Assembly (NCBI GenBank): GCA_017533825.1
Contig: JAFWIE010000080.1
Coordinates: 1 to 64,000, forward strand
Origin: Atopobiaceae bacterium
GTDB taxonomy: Bacteria > Actinomycetota > Coriobacteriia > Coriobacteriales > Atopobiaceae
Reading direction: 5' to 3'
Length of the DNA: 64,000 bases
This document shows, piece after piece, positions 39,357 to 48,331 of the stretch. Position 1 is the first letter of the stretch; every line of letters starts with the position of its first letter. A program made the position numbers and the translations under genes. A model generated the notes under the pieces. The model was not told the origin of the DNA and did no database searches. It was given only the letters and a program-made list of their open reading frames with translations.

Positions 39357-39884
39357 ATGAAGCTCGTTATCGCATCCGACATACACGGCGCCGCCGACTA
39401 CTGCGCGCGCCTCGCCACGGCCATCGAACGCGAGAATCCCGACCAAGTGGTCCTCCTCGGCGACCTCCTATACCACGGACCGCGCAACGACCTGCCCACA
39501 GACTATGCTCCCAAGCGCGTAATCGCCCTGCTCAACGACCTCGCGCCACTGATAATCGCCGTCCGAGGCAACTGTGAGGCAGAGGTCGACCAGATGGTGC
39601 TCGACTTTCCCTGCATGGCGGACTACGCACTGATCACGGACGGCAATCGCAAGCTCTTCTGCACTCACGGGCACGTCTGGGGCCCCGGCCTCCACAACTC
39701 CGTGGATCGCATGCCGCGCCTGCAGCCCGGAGACGCGCTCGTCTACGGCCACACCCACATAAAGGTGCATGAGCAGCGCGACGGCATCTGGCTCTTCAAC
39801 CCGGGAAGCGTGGGCATCCCCAAGGACGGAACGCACAGCTATGGCGTCTACGAGGACGGCGCGCTCGCGCACCGCATGCTGTAG
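39357..39884 (+). CDS. yfcE: YfcE-like phosphodiesterase (calcineurin-like)
   Basis: A 175-residue metal-dependent phosphoesterase. The metal-binding motifs are SDIHGA, LLGDLLYHG, RGNCEAE, THGHVWG and YGHTHIKVHE, in the standard MPE order. YfcE-type enzymes cleave phosphodiesters in vitro; the cellular substrate is unclear. The start at 39357 has GAGAGGAG upstream. A DNA glycosylase gene follows 47 bases later in the same direction. Confidence 0.88.
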   Translation: MKLVIASDIHGAADYCARLATAIERENPDQVVLLGDLLYHGPRNDLPTDYAPKRVIALLNDLAPLIIAVRGNCEAEVDQMVLDFPCMADYALITDGNRKLFCTHGHVWGPGLHNSVDRMPRLQPGDALVYGHTHIKVHEQRDGIWLFNPGSVGIPKDGTHSYGVYEDGALAHRML

Positions 39885-39931
39885 CCGCCACTGCCACACC
39901 CGCGCACGCATCGACACACAAGGAAGCCTGC

Positions 39932-40438
39932 ATGGAACACCTCGTTCACACCATTCCGCCCACCTTTGATGAGCACAGTCGTGTGCTGGTGCTTGGGTCC
40001 TTTCCCAGCCCCAAGTCACGTGAGGGCCAGTTCAACTATGGGCACCCACAGAACCGCTTTTGGCGCGTGCTGGCCCAGCTCGCAGGCGAAGAGCTGCCAC
40101 ACACGAATGACGAGAAGCGCTCGTTCTGTCTGAGGCACGGCATTGCGCTCTGGGACGTCATCGCAGAGTGCGACATCGTAGGCGCGTCGGACGCGAGCAT
40201 CAGGAATGCCCGCCCCAACAAGCTCTCGCTCATCACGCACAGCGCCCCCATCGAGGCGGTCTTTTGCACTGGCGCCAGGGCATTCCAGCTGTATCGGCGT
40301 CTCGGCTGCGAGGAGGAGTGCGGACTGCCGGCGCAGCGGCTCCCGTCGACGAGCCCCGCCAACGCTGCCTGCAAGATGGAACAGCTGCTCGAGGCGTATG
40401 CAGCCATCTTTAGGTCGCTGGGAGCAGTCGCCGAGTGA
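39932..40438 (+). CDS. hypoxanthine/uracil-DNA glycosylase family protein
   Basis: A 168-residue base-excision repair enzyme of the mismatch-specific uracil-DNA glycosylase superfamily, closest in pattern to DNA-deoxyinosine glycosylases. VLVLGSFPSPKSREGQFNYG and HPQNRFWRVL form the active-site region, and LPSTSPANAAC near the C-terminus is the second motif. It removes deaminated bases from DNA. AAGGAAGCC precedes the ATG. It abuts the converging end of the EAL gene, with only a base between the stops. Confidence 0.85.
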   Translation: MEHLVHTIPPTFDEHSRVLVLGSFPSPKSREGQFNYGHPQNRFWRVLAQLAGEELPHTNDEKRSFCLRHGIALWDVIAECDIVGASDASIRNARPNKLSLITHSAPIEAVFCTGARAFQLYRRLGCEEECGLPAQRLPSTSPANAACKMEQLLEAYAAIFRSLGAVAE

Positions 40439-40813
40439 TCAGTTGATCCTGCTCACGCCGACGACGAGCTTCTCTCCATCCTCCTCCTCAAGCAGGGCCG
40501 CCCTCAGCACAACGGGCACGAGCTTGCCGTCGAGCATCAGCCGATAGCGCAGGAGATACCGCTTGTTGCGACGAATTCCTTCCATCACGTTCGACTCCGT
40601 AAAGGCTGCGGCAAACCCCTCCCGGTCCTCCTCGTAAAGCGCAACACGGCTCTGCCTGAGCGTGGTTCCAAAGAAGTCCTCGCCTTCCTTCAACAACCCC
40701 AAGCGAGAGTAGTCAGTATCGGCGTCATACTCGATGAACCTTCCACTTTCCACATCCACAACGTACGTACAGACAAACTCGTCAGAGAGTGCCGTAATCC
40801 TCGCATACGCCAT
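40439..40813 (-). pseudogene. C-terminal PAS-like domain cut off by an in-frame TAG
   Basis: 124 residues homologous to the last domain of the EAL protein just upstream (both have YVV/YVD..., GEDFF, ALYEEDREGF, RYLLRYRLM). The reading frame is continuous with that gene across a single TAG (40844-40846). The ten codons between this ATG and the TAG read as a plausible linker (RRCEQTESER), and the ATG has no good ribosome binding site. The two parts are therefore best seen as one 987-codon gene split by a nonsense change. Confidence 0.65.
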
Positions 40814-40843
40814 GCGCTCGGACTCGGTTTGCTCGCACCTTCT

Positions 40844-43402
40844 CTACTGCTTTATGTACTCGTCCACATCGCACACGCCGATGACGATGTGGTCGGAATC
40901 GGAATCCGTGCGCACGGCCTTCATCCTCATGTAGTGCGGCTCACCGTCAATCAGCTGACGATAGGTGATTATGAACGAACCTTGGGTCCTTATCGTTTGT
41001 AGGACGTTCTCCTTCTCGAAAGACGAGATGAAGCCTTGCTGGTCTTCCTCAAAGAGAATCAGTTGAGCGTCCCGCTTGCTCGCGAGGAAGAAGTCCTCAC
41101 CCGTCCGCTCCAGGGAGAACCCGTCCGTCTCCAAGTCGAAGGCGTACTCGACGAACTCATCCGTATTGACGTCCACGTAGAACAGATAGCGGTACTCCGC
41201 CGAGAGCGCCTTCGCGATGTGTATGTACGAAATGAGCGAATGCTGGCTCTTGTTGTCTATGATGGCGAGCACGGCAACGAGGAGCGCGGACGTCCCCGTC
41301 ACGGGATTCGTAGCGATGTGCTTCACGATTGCATGGGCCGTCTTGCTATCCCCGATTTCCTCATCGAGCATCGTCTGGCCATTCTCGTGCGCACTTTCGC
41401 GCAATGCACGGAAAAACGGCTTCCGATTTGCCCGCATCGTAGGTGCTGCCACACCTGCTCCTACTTCCACAATGGCGAACGCACGACTCATGAAGTCGCG
41501 ATACGAGGGGTTGCAACGTGCGATTCGGCACTCGTCGTCCTTGTACTCGTAGATTGCCATGGGGATCGTGTTGAAGTACTGCTGCATCGAGTCTTCGCTG
41601 CTGTGCGCGATGGCTGCAAGGTCATACAAGTTGATGCCGCCAATGGCGGTGTAGTAGTCGGATTCCGCCGGGTTCTCGAAGCCTATCTGCGTGCCCTCGC
41701 GATGACGCTCCACTATGGTCTCGAAGGGAACCGGCTGCGAGAAGAAGAACCCCTGTAGCTTGCTACAGCCCACCTCGCGCAGGAAGTTGACTTGCTCGCT
41801 CGTCTCCACGCCCTCGGCCACCGTATCCACGCCGAGCGCAATCGCCATCTTCACGAGCTCAGCAATCATGACCTTGCTCTTCTCGCCCTTGTCAAAGCGG
41901 CGCATGAATCCCATGTCGAGCTTGATGAGGTCGAAGTGGATGTCTTGGAGGAGTTCGAGCGACGAGTAGCCACTGCCGAAGTCGTCCATCCAGACTTTGA
42001 ATCCAAGCTCCTGTAGTCGCCGCACTTGCGCGCCCATGAACTCCATGTCCTGGCCCACCATGCTCTCGGTGACCTCAATGGTAATCATGCTGCGATCCAC
42101 ACCCGCGGCATCCACGCGCTTGCAGACCTCCTCGACGATGTCCGTGGCCTTGAAGTCCGACCGCGAGAGGTTAAGCGAATGAGGCACCACGTACAGCCCG
42201 GCACGTTGCTGGTCCCGCACCTTTGCGAGTATCTGCTCGAGCACGTAGAGATCGAGCTTGTAGATGACCCCAGCGTTCTCGAGCGCGGGGATGAACTGCG
42301 CAGGCGAGATGAAGCCTTTCTGCGGGTCAATCCAACGCGAGAGCGCCTCCTCATCGCACACCCTCCCGTTCGCCGAGCGGACGATCGCCTGGTAGTACAC
42401 CTGAATCCAATGGTTGCGGAGGGCGTTGTCCAAGTTGCGCACGAAGTATTGCTCGAGCTCGATGGCGCTCAGCATCACGTCATCGAAGTATCGAAACTCC
42501 GAAGCGGGCGAATTGCCGATGGCATCGCAGGCGACCTTCGCTCGGTCGCAGGCCAAAGCGACGTCGATGCTGCCCATGGAACGCCGATAGATACCGACGC
42601 ACAGGGGCAGCGAGCTGCCACCGCAGAGCTTCTCCGCCTCGGCAAAGACGGCGCGCAGCTTGTCTTCCAGTCCCTTCTCGACCGTATAGACGGCAAAGTG
42701 GTCCTGGCCGAGCCTGCTGCTGTGCTCGTTGCCAAAGTGCTTGGCCAGAAGCTTTGCCACCTCGCGGATGAGCCTGTCACCTTCCGCGAATCCGTGACGG
42801 CGGTTGTAGAACTTCATGCCCTTGAGGTTGATGTAGAGAAGGGCGGGATCCTCCCCCTCCTCAGCAAGACGTTCCGCGCCGAGCTTCGCCAGGTCAAAGA
42901 AGTACGTCATGCTCGACAAACCGGTGAGGTAGTCGTAATAATTCCTCTGGAACAGCGACTCCTTGTGCAATGCGGTGCTGTAGCCCTGCTGAATCGCCCC
43001 AGCAGAACGCCCGACCTCGACCGCGTAGGCACCCTCGTCGTTGAACCAAACGATGCCGAGGGTCGCGCCGTCCGACTCCACGAAGCGCCTGCCGCTCGCA
43101 TGGACAATCGCCCAGCCGACCTTCGACCTCGTACGGTACACGACATCAAGGGCTTCGCCCCCGCCGGCGAATTGCAAGACGCTCTCCCGGACGCGCACGG
43201 CATCATCGGGATGGACGTCACGATACGCATCCTGGTTGATGAGCTGATACGCCTCGTCGCGTTCGTATCCAAAGAGGTCGCAAAAGCCAGCAGAGAGGAC
43301 GAGCACGACGAGCCGTCCTTCTATAACCTGAAACACGCCAAAGGGAATCAGCAAACGCTCCAAGAGGACGAATTCCGTCGTACTGTACTGGTATGTCTTC
43401 AT
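40844..43402 (-). CDS. PAS-GGDEF-EAL protein (cyclic di-GMP phosphodiesterase), probably truncated
   Basis: An 852-residue cytoplasmic signalling protein. An N-terminal PAS-like domain (about 10-130) precedes a GGDEF domain whose motif is GQDHF, so cyclase activity is probably lost. The EAL domain (about 320-565) has DEEALSRW, DDFGSGYSSL and AEGVETSEQ, consistent with an active phosphodiesterase. Two more sensor-like domains follow (about 590-730 and 735-852). The end is set by a TAG beyond which the same frame continues with another copy of the last domain. GGGGGAGGC precedes the ATG. Confidence 0.85.
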   Translation of the reverse strand: MKTYQYSTTEFVLLERLLIPFGVFQVIEGRLVVLVLSAGFCDLFGYERDEAYQLINQDAYRDVHPDDAVRVRESVLQFAGGGEALDVVYRTRSKVGWAIVHASGRRFVESDGATLGIVWFNDEGAYAVEVGRSAGAIQQGYSTALHKESLFQRNYYDYLTGLSSMTYFFDLAKLGAERLAEEGEDPALLYINLKGMKFYNRRHGFAEGDRLIREVAKLLAKHFGNEHSSRLGQDHFAVYTVEKGLEDKLRAVFAEAEKLCGGSSLPLCVGIYRRSMGSIDVALACDRAKVACDAIGNSPASEFRYFDDVMLSAIELEQYFVRNLDNALRNHWIQVYYQAIVRSANGRVCDEEALSRWIDPQKGFISPAQFIPALENAGVIYKLDLYVLEQILAKVRDQQRAGLYVVPHSLNLSRSDFKATDIVEEVCKRVDAAGVDRSMITIEVTESMVGQDMEFMGAQVRRLQELGFKVWMDDFGSGYSSLELLQDIHFDLIKLDMGFMRRFDKGEKSKVMIAELVKMAIALGVDTVAEGVETSEQVNFLREVGCSKLQGFFFSQPVPFETIVERHREGTQIGFENPAESDYYTAIGGINLYDLAAIAHSSEDSMQQYFNTIPMAIYEYKDDECRIARCNPSYRDFMSRAFAIVEVGAGVAAPTMRANRKPFFRALRESAHENGQTMLDEEIGDSKTAHAIVKHIATNPVTGTSALLVAVLAIIDNKSQHSLISYIHIAKALSAEYRYLFYVDVNTDEFVEYAFDLETDGFSLERTGEDFFLASKRDAQLILFEEDQQGFISSFEKENVLQTIRTQGSFIITYRQLIDGEPHYMRMKAVRTDSDSDHIVIGVCDVDEYIKQ

Positions 43403-43497
43403 GCGTGCCTCCCCCTGCGCGCATCAGACTACAATATGACCAATTATACAGGGATGAATTGGAATTCACATAATCCATTAAGGATAAAGGAGTGGGC
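43403..43497. other. short AT-rich divergent promoter region
   Basis: It separates the EAL and aminotransferase genes. TATAAT reads on the minus strand at 43443-43448. TGACCAATTA (43437-43446) matches the arm of palindromic element B. Confidence 0.4.
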
Positions 43498-44706
43498 ATG
43501 CAGTATGACTTCACCACAATTCCCGACCGGCACGGACACGACGCGATTGCCGTCGACGGTCTCGGCGACGGGACGGGCTTCTCGCCCGCCGCACCCAAGA
43601 AGGGATTCGATTCCATACCGCTATGGGTCGCCGACATGAGCTTCGCCACAGCGCCCTCGGTGACACGCGCCATCCACGAGCGCGTTGACCATCCCTTCTT
43701 TGGCTACTACGAGGAAAGTGACGCGTACTGGCAGGCCATCATCGACTGGCACCGCACGCGCAAGGGCGTCTGCGACCTCGCGCGCGAGCACATTGCCTAC
43801 GAGAACGGCGTGCTGGGCGGCGTGGTGAGCGCCCTCAACGTGCTGTGCTCGAAGGGCGACAACGTCTTGGTCCACAGCCCCACCTACGTGGGCTTCACCA
43901 TGAGCTGCGAGAACAATGGCTACCACCTCATCCACAGCCCGCTCGTGCTCGACGAGGGTGGCACGTGGCGCATGGACTTCGACGACATGGAGCGGCGCAT
44001 CGCGGAGAACCACATTCACGTGGCCATCTTCTGCTCGCCCCACAACCCCTGCGGACGCGTGTGGGAGCGTTGGGAGCTGGAGCGCGCGATGGAGGTCTTC
44101 GAGCGACACCACGTGTGGGTGATAAGCGACGAGATTTGGTCCGACCTCCTGCTCGACGATCACGTGCACATCCCCACGCAGAGCGTCTCGCCGTGGGCGC
44201 ATGAGCACACCGTGGCGTTCTATGCCCCATCCAAGACCTTCAATCTCGCCGGCCTCATCGGCTCGTATGGCATCGCGTACAACCCGTGGCTGCGAGACCG
44301 GCTCAACAAGGAAGCGTCGCTCTCGCACTACAACGCACAGAACGTGCTCTCCATGCACGCACTCATCGGCGCCTATAGCGAGGAGGGAGCCGCCTGGACA
44401 GACGAGCTGTGCCAGGTGCTCTCGGCGAACGCCGCACTCGCGTGCGAGCGTCTGAACGCATACCCTGGCGTCACATGCGCACGACCGGAAGGGACCTACG
44501 TGCTACTGGCCGATTGTCGCGGATGGTGCGACGATCGCGACGTGTGCTATGCGGACGTTCCGCGTCTTGGTTGGGACGTGGGCGTCACATGGCACGATGG
44601 AAGGCTCTTCGCGTGCCCGGGGTTCGTGCGGATTGCCGTCTCGGTACCGCACGCACAGGTCGCCCGAGCCCTCGACCGGCTTGATCGGTACGTCTTTGGC
44701 GTGTAG
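43498..44706 (+). CDS. MalY/PatB-type PLP-dependent C-S lyase/aminotransferase
   Basis: A 402-residue fold-type I PLP enzyme. PLP lysine K246 lies in YAPSKTFNLAGL. SPTYVGFTMSCENNGY, CSPHNPCGRVW and SDEIWSDLLL are the cofactor-binding motifs, all characteristic of the MalY/PatB cystathionine beta-lyase subfamily. It opens with YDFTTIPDRHGHDAIAVDG, also typical. It likely cleaves cystathionine or cysteine conjugates. ATG 43498 is chosen since AAAGGAG lies just before it. Confidence 0.9.
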   Translation: MQYDFTTIPDRHGHDAIAVDGLGDGTGFSPAAPKKGFDSIPLWVADMSFATAPSVTRAIHERVDHPFFGYYEESDAYWQAIIDWHRTRKGVCDLAREHIAYENGVLGGVVSALNVLCSKGDNVLVHSPTYVGFTMSCENNGYHLIHSPLVLDEGGTWRMDFDDMERRIAENHIHVAIFCSPHNPCGRVWERWELERAMEVFERHHVWVISDEIWSDLLLDDHVHIPTQSVSPWAHEHTVAFYAPSKTFNLAGLIGSYGIAYNPWLRDRLNKEASLSHYNAQNVLSMHALIGAYSEEGAAWTDELCQVLSANAALACERLNAYPGVTCARPEGTYVLLADCRGWCDDRDVCYADVPRLGWDVGVTWHDGRLFACPGFVRIAVSVPHAQVARALDRLDRYVFGV

Positions 44707-44718
44707 CTCTACGCCATG

Positions 44719-44736
44719 GCCCCGCGCCCACGGGGC
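44719..44736. terminator. small GC-rich hairpin between converging genes
   Basis: GCCCCG (44719-44724) pairs with CGGGGC (44731-44736). No T-run follows on either strand, so it is a weak terminator call. Confidence 0.4.
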
Positions 44737-44772
44737 AGCCCTCGCAGGCTCCCCATGGGTCCGGTGGCGCGC

Positions 44773-45726
44773 TTAGAGCTTACGCGGCGTGAGCGGCTTG
44801 CGCAGGTGGCACAGCTTGTCGCGGCAGTTCGTGCATGACAGCGACGCGTTCGTGCGCTCGTCGAACCGCTCCGGATGACGCGCGAACGCCAACTCCCAAC
44901 GAAGCAGCACAAAGAGCGAGAGCGCAATGAGCGTCCACCCGAACCAGCCGCCTACCGTAAAGAGCGGCGTGGCCGTCATGATGCCATCCCAATTGAATAT
45001 CTGGCACGTGGTGCAGCATCGATTGCGCATGAGCAGAAGCTGTAGCGGACACCAGAGCACTACGCTCACCATGTCAAACATGAAGTAGAACAGGGTCCAA
45101 AGCAGGACAGTCCGCTCGTTAAGCACCCCGAATCGCTCAAGCAGCAGGCCCACACAGAGGTTGAGCAGCACCCAAAAGACAAAGACGGGCGCAATCTCGC
45201 CCAAGCGGCGCTGACGTATGCTGTGCCGAAGCGCCTCACTCGCCGTGAGGTCCTCCTCGCTCCACGGGAGCATGCGCAGGAAGTCGATGTCGGCGGCAAA
45301 CTGCTTGCCTGCTTCGGCAACGCCCTTGGTTGTCTCCTCCATCGCCTGCCGCGTGTTCGTAACCGCCTGCCCAAGGAGTTCTTGGCCCTGCGCCGCCAGG
45401 GCGCGCGCCTGATCCATTAATTCGCGCGGCCCCCCCTCAAAGAGCTGGGCAGTGGGAACGTGAAACTCCACGTACTGCTTGCGACTGCCCATGGCAATCT
45501 TTGCGTGCGGGCGGAGTTTGGTGAGAAGGTCGAACAAGAGCAGCACGTATGCGATGTTAACGAAGCTGATACCGGCGCCCATGCCGAAGTTGCCCGTAAT
45601 GTCGAGCACCTCGGGATTCACGACCATCATGATCACGGCAATGAGGAAGAGCACCGTGCGCAAGACGAGTCGCACTACATACTGTTTGAAAAGCCTCGTG
45701 GCAGTCTGTGAGTTTCCATTGTTCAT
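44773..45726 (-). CDS. hypothetical membrane protein with zinc-type Cys pairs
   Basis: A 317-residue multi-pass membrane protein with no recognised family. Two N-terminal helices (about 18-65) precede a cytoplasmic helical stretch (about 80-170, LMDQARALAAQGQELLGQAV). Three or four C-terminal helices follow. CTTCQIF and CTNCRDKLCHLRK are Cys pairs on loops that could bind zinc. The start at 45726 lacks a ribosome binding site but has a promoter so close that the mRNA may be leaderless. It is divergent from the next GGDEF gene. Confidence 0.55.
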   Translation of the reverse strand: MNNGNSQTATRLFKQYVVRLVLRTVLFLIAVIMMVVNPEVLDITGNFGMGAGISFVNIAYVLLLFDLLTKLRPHAKIAMGSRKQYVEFHVPTAQLFEGGPRELMDQARALAAQGQELLGQAVTNTRQAMEETTKGVAEAGKQFAADIDFLRMLPWSEEDLTASEALRHSIRQRRLGEIAPVFVFWVLLNLCVGLLLERFGVLNERTVLLWTLFYFMFDMVSVVLWCPLQLLLMRNRCCTTCQIFNWDGIMTATPLFTVGGWFGWTLIALSLFVLLRWELAFARHPERFDERTNASLSCTNCRDKLCHLRKPLTPRKL

Positions 45727-45732
45727 GGGGAT

Positions 45733-45762
45733 ATTGTAGCCGTATACTTGGCTGCATCGCAA
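45733..45762 (-). promoter_or_regulatory. promoter giving a leaderless mRNA (candidate)
   Basis: On the minus strand TTGCGA, an 18-base spacer and TACAAT end just 6 bases before the ATG at 45726. A transcript from here would begin at or next to the start codon, which fits the missing ribosome binding site. Confidence 0.45.
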
Positions 45763-45783
45763 TCAGAGTTGGAGGGGACACAC

Positions 45784-47511
45784 GTGAGGCAAGAACCTGC
45801 CAAACATCGCACCGGCATACGGATGTCTATCCCCGCCTCCACCGTGATTCTCGCCGTGTTTCTCGCCTTTACCGTCTTTCTCACTCTCAACCCGAACCTC
45901 ACCGGCGGGGTCGAGGAGTCGCGCATCGCGATGGACGTTGACCTCAGTGACGGCTGGATGACTGCCGACGGAACGCCGGTAAGGCTAGACTCCCTCAACG
46001 ACCTGCCTGATCTTTCCATGGTGGGCGTCACCATCACGCGCACGCTGCCGCACCCCATCGAGCCAGGCGCTGAGCTCAACTACATCACCAAGAACGTGGA
46101 GGTGCATCAGTACTACGACGACGAAGAGGTCTACGTGCATGGCGGCCATCACGAGGAACGCGACGCAGCCTACGCCACGCGCTTCAACTTCACGCCGTTG
46201 TCCTCGGCGAACGCCGGTGAGACCGTCACGTTGTTCATAAAAGCGGCCCATGCCGGCAACGCATCGCAGATACTCAACATGCGAATCTCGGGGACCGCCG
46301 CGTACATCCAGCGCTACGTGCGCGCACATGCTCTCGCCTTCTCCATGTCCGTCGCCATCATCTTTGGCGGTTTGGCCATCCTGCTGCTGAGCCTCGTCTT
46401 GCGGAGCGCGCGCGAGACCGAGCTCGACCTCGTATCGCTCAGCACCCTTGCAATCCTCTTGGGCACATGGTCGGCAACACAGACGCTCATACCCCAGCTG
46501 GTCACGGGCCTCTACTCCATCCTGCGCGCCCTCGAGTACCTCACCCTGCTCTTCGCGCCGTACTCGGGCATCTGCTTCGCCATCTCGCTCGTCGACCCGC
46601 CGCAGCCGCAACGATACAAGCACGTCGCCCTCGCAGCCCTCACCGCGGCGGTTTCCTACACGCTCGCCACGGTGACCCTCACCCATGGCAACATGCACGA
46701 TTCCCTCTCCGCCACACATCTGTTCATCGCCTTCAGCATCTGTCTCATAGCAAGCATGATTGTGCGCAGCCTTCGTTCGCGGGGCGAGAGCCTGCGCGAG
46801 AGCTTCGACCATGTAAGCCACACCATGCTCGCCTCGTTCTTCCTCTTGGCCTTTTGTGTCGTGGCCGACCTGTTCACCTACATCGTGACCGCACACGGGT
46901 CGACCGACCCGGCGTTCTTCTCGCGTTTGGGACTCTTGGTCTTCACGTGCGTGATGGGTGCCGATGCGGTACAGGACAGCATTGAATTCGTGAAGAAGGC
47001 GGACCAAGCCGAGATGATAGAGCAGCTGGCCTACACCGACTCGCTCACGGGCATCGGCAACCACACCGCCTGGCAACGCCTCGTGAGTGACGTGGCGCAG
47101 ACCCTCGAGAACGGCCTCATGGAGGACGCCATGGTATGCCAGTTCGACCTCAACTTCCTCAAGCGCGTCAACGACACGCAGGGGCATGCGGCGGGCGACG
47201 CCTACCTGCGCCTCGCTGCCGAAGTGCTCACCCGCTCCTTCGGCACCGAGGGCACATGCTACCGCACGGGCAGCGACGAGTTCAGCGGCATGATCGTGGG
47301 ATCCGACCTCGAGGAGCGGCTGCAACGATGCATCGAGCTGTTCGACGTCTCCATCGAGGAGCAGAAGGACGGAGAGATGCCCGTCTCCATCGCACTCGGC
47401 TGGGCGACGGTGAGCGAGGTCGAAGAGCACACGGTGAGCGCCGCGCAGCAGCTCGCTGACGAACGCATGTACGAGAACAAGCGCCTGATGAAGGCGGAGC
47501 GCCTCGACTAG
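45784..47511 (+). CDS. 7TM-type GGDEF protein with extracellular sensor
   Basis: A 575-residue membrane protein. An N-terminal helix (about 18-35) leads to an extracellular beta domain (about 45-185), then about seven hydrophobic helices (190-400) in a 7TMR-DISM-like plan, then a GGDEF domain (about 410-575). The active-site motif is GSDEF, so its first Gly-Gly is altered; catalysis may be weak or absent. LAYTDSLTGIGN is the usual start of the domain. GTG 45784 is chosen because GGAGGGG lies 6 bases upstream. Confidence 0.82.
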   Translation: MRQEPAKHRTGIRMSIPASTVILAVFLAFTVFLTLNPNLTGGVEESRIAMDVDLSDGWMTADGTPVRLDSLNDLPDLSMVGVTITRTLPHPIEPGAELNYITKNVEVHQYYDDEEVYVHGGHHEERDAAYATRFNFTPLSSANAGETVTLFIKAAHAGNASQILNMRISGTAAYIQRYVRAHALAFSMSVAIIFGGLAILLLSLVLRSARETELDLVSLSTLAILLGTWSATQTLIPQLVTGLYSILRALEYLTLLFAPYSGICFAISLVDPPQPQRYKHVALAALTAAVSYTLATVTLTHGNMHDSLSATHLFIAFSICLIASMIVRSLRSRGESLRESFDHVSHTMLASFFLLAFCVVADLFTYIVTAHGSTDPAFFSRLGLLVFTCVMGADAVQDSIEFVKKADQAEMIEQLAYTDSLTGIGNHTAWQRLVSDVAQTLENGLMEDAMVCQFDLNFLKRVNDTQGHAAGDAYLRLAAEVLTRSFGTEGTCYRTGSDEFSGMIVGSDLEERLQRCIELFDVSIEEQKDGEMPVSIALGWATVSEVEEHTVSAAQQLADERMYENKRLMKAERLD

Positions 47512-47598
47512 GCACCACACAACAGGCAGCGCTCAGCGCGCGGGAACGCGGCTCAGATGCCATGAGGATTGCGCACGCCCGTGGGATGTCCGAGACGC

Positions 47599-48285
47599 TT
47601 AGCGCTTCGTCCAGAGGGTGATAATGGCGCCAAGGGCAACAATCGCTGGCAGGGCGAGCATGATCTGCCCGGGAATGGGGATGAACCCAACGATGATCCA
47701 CGAGTGCCCAAAGGTGTCGGACCGAATGAGCCAATCAGTTACCATGTAGGCCGCCCATACCGCAAAGACGCTTCCGGCAACGCGCAGCAGGGCAGAGCCC
47801 ATGTCGCGAGGCGCACCGTTGCCCACGAAGCTCTTTCCCTCGCAAAGGGCAAGCAATAGCAAAGGAAGCCCTGCTTGCACGATAAGGTCAAGCAGGAAGA
47901 TGCGTCCCGAGCCCCGCAAACCAAACAGCAAATCAAACTGACGGATATACAGCGTCTGAAACCCGGGGAGTTCGCTCACGCCAAAGAGGAGCATGTTGAG
48001 GCGCGGCACGAGGCTCAACCCAAAGATCACGGCAGTTGCAGCGGCACAAGCAAGAATCGTACTCCTGCCTTCCTCCCTGCCCTGGGCATAGGAGAGATAG
48101 CCTCTGGTAAGAAGCGCGCCCGGCACGATGGTTGCCAAGGCAGTTACCACAAACTGGAAGTTCACGGAACGCCCCATGCGTATGGCAAGAATCACCGTAT
48201 CAATAAACGCAAAGAGGACAAAGGCCAAGAACAGCACCTCTATCACAAACCAAATCCTTGCGAGATTACATCTCTTCACTTCCAT
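47599..48285 (-). CDS. hypothetical membrane protein
   Basis: A 228-residue protein with about six hydrophobic segments and no soluble domain. I do not recognise the family. GAAGGGAAGGGG lies before ATG 48285. It follows the zinc-ribbon gene after 46 bases in the same direction and may be cotranscribed. No catalytic motif is visible. Confidence 0.55.
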   Translation of the reverse strand: MEVKRCNLARIWFVIEVLFLAFVLFAFIDTVILAIRMGRSVNFQFVVTALATIVPGALLTRGYLSYAQGREEGRSTILACAAATAVIFGLSLVPRLNMLLFGVSELPGFQTLYIRQFDLLFGLRGSGRIFLLDLIVQAGLPLLLLALCEGKSFVGNGAPRDMGSALLRVAGSVFAVWAAYMVTDWLIRSDTFGHSWIIVGFIPIPGQIMLALPAIVALGAIITLWTKR

Positions 48286-48331
48286 GTTTGCCCCTTCCCT
48301 TCGTGACCAACGGATTGCCATTGCAAGTAAC

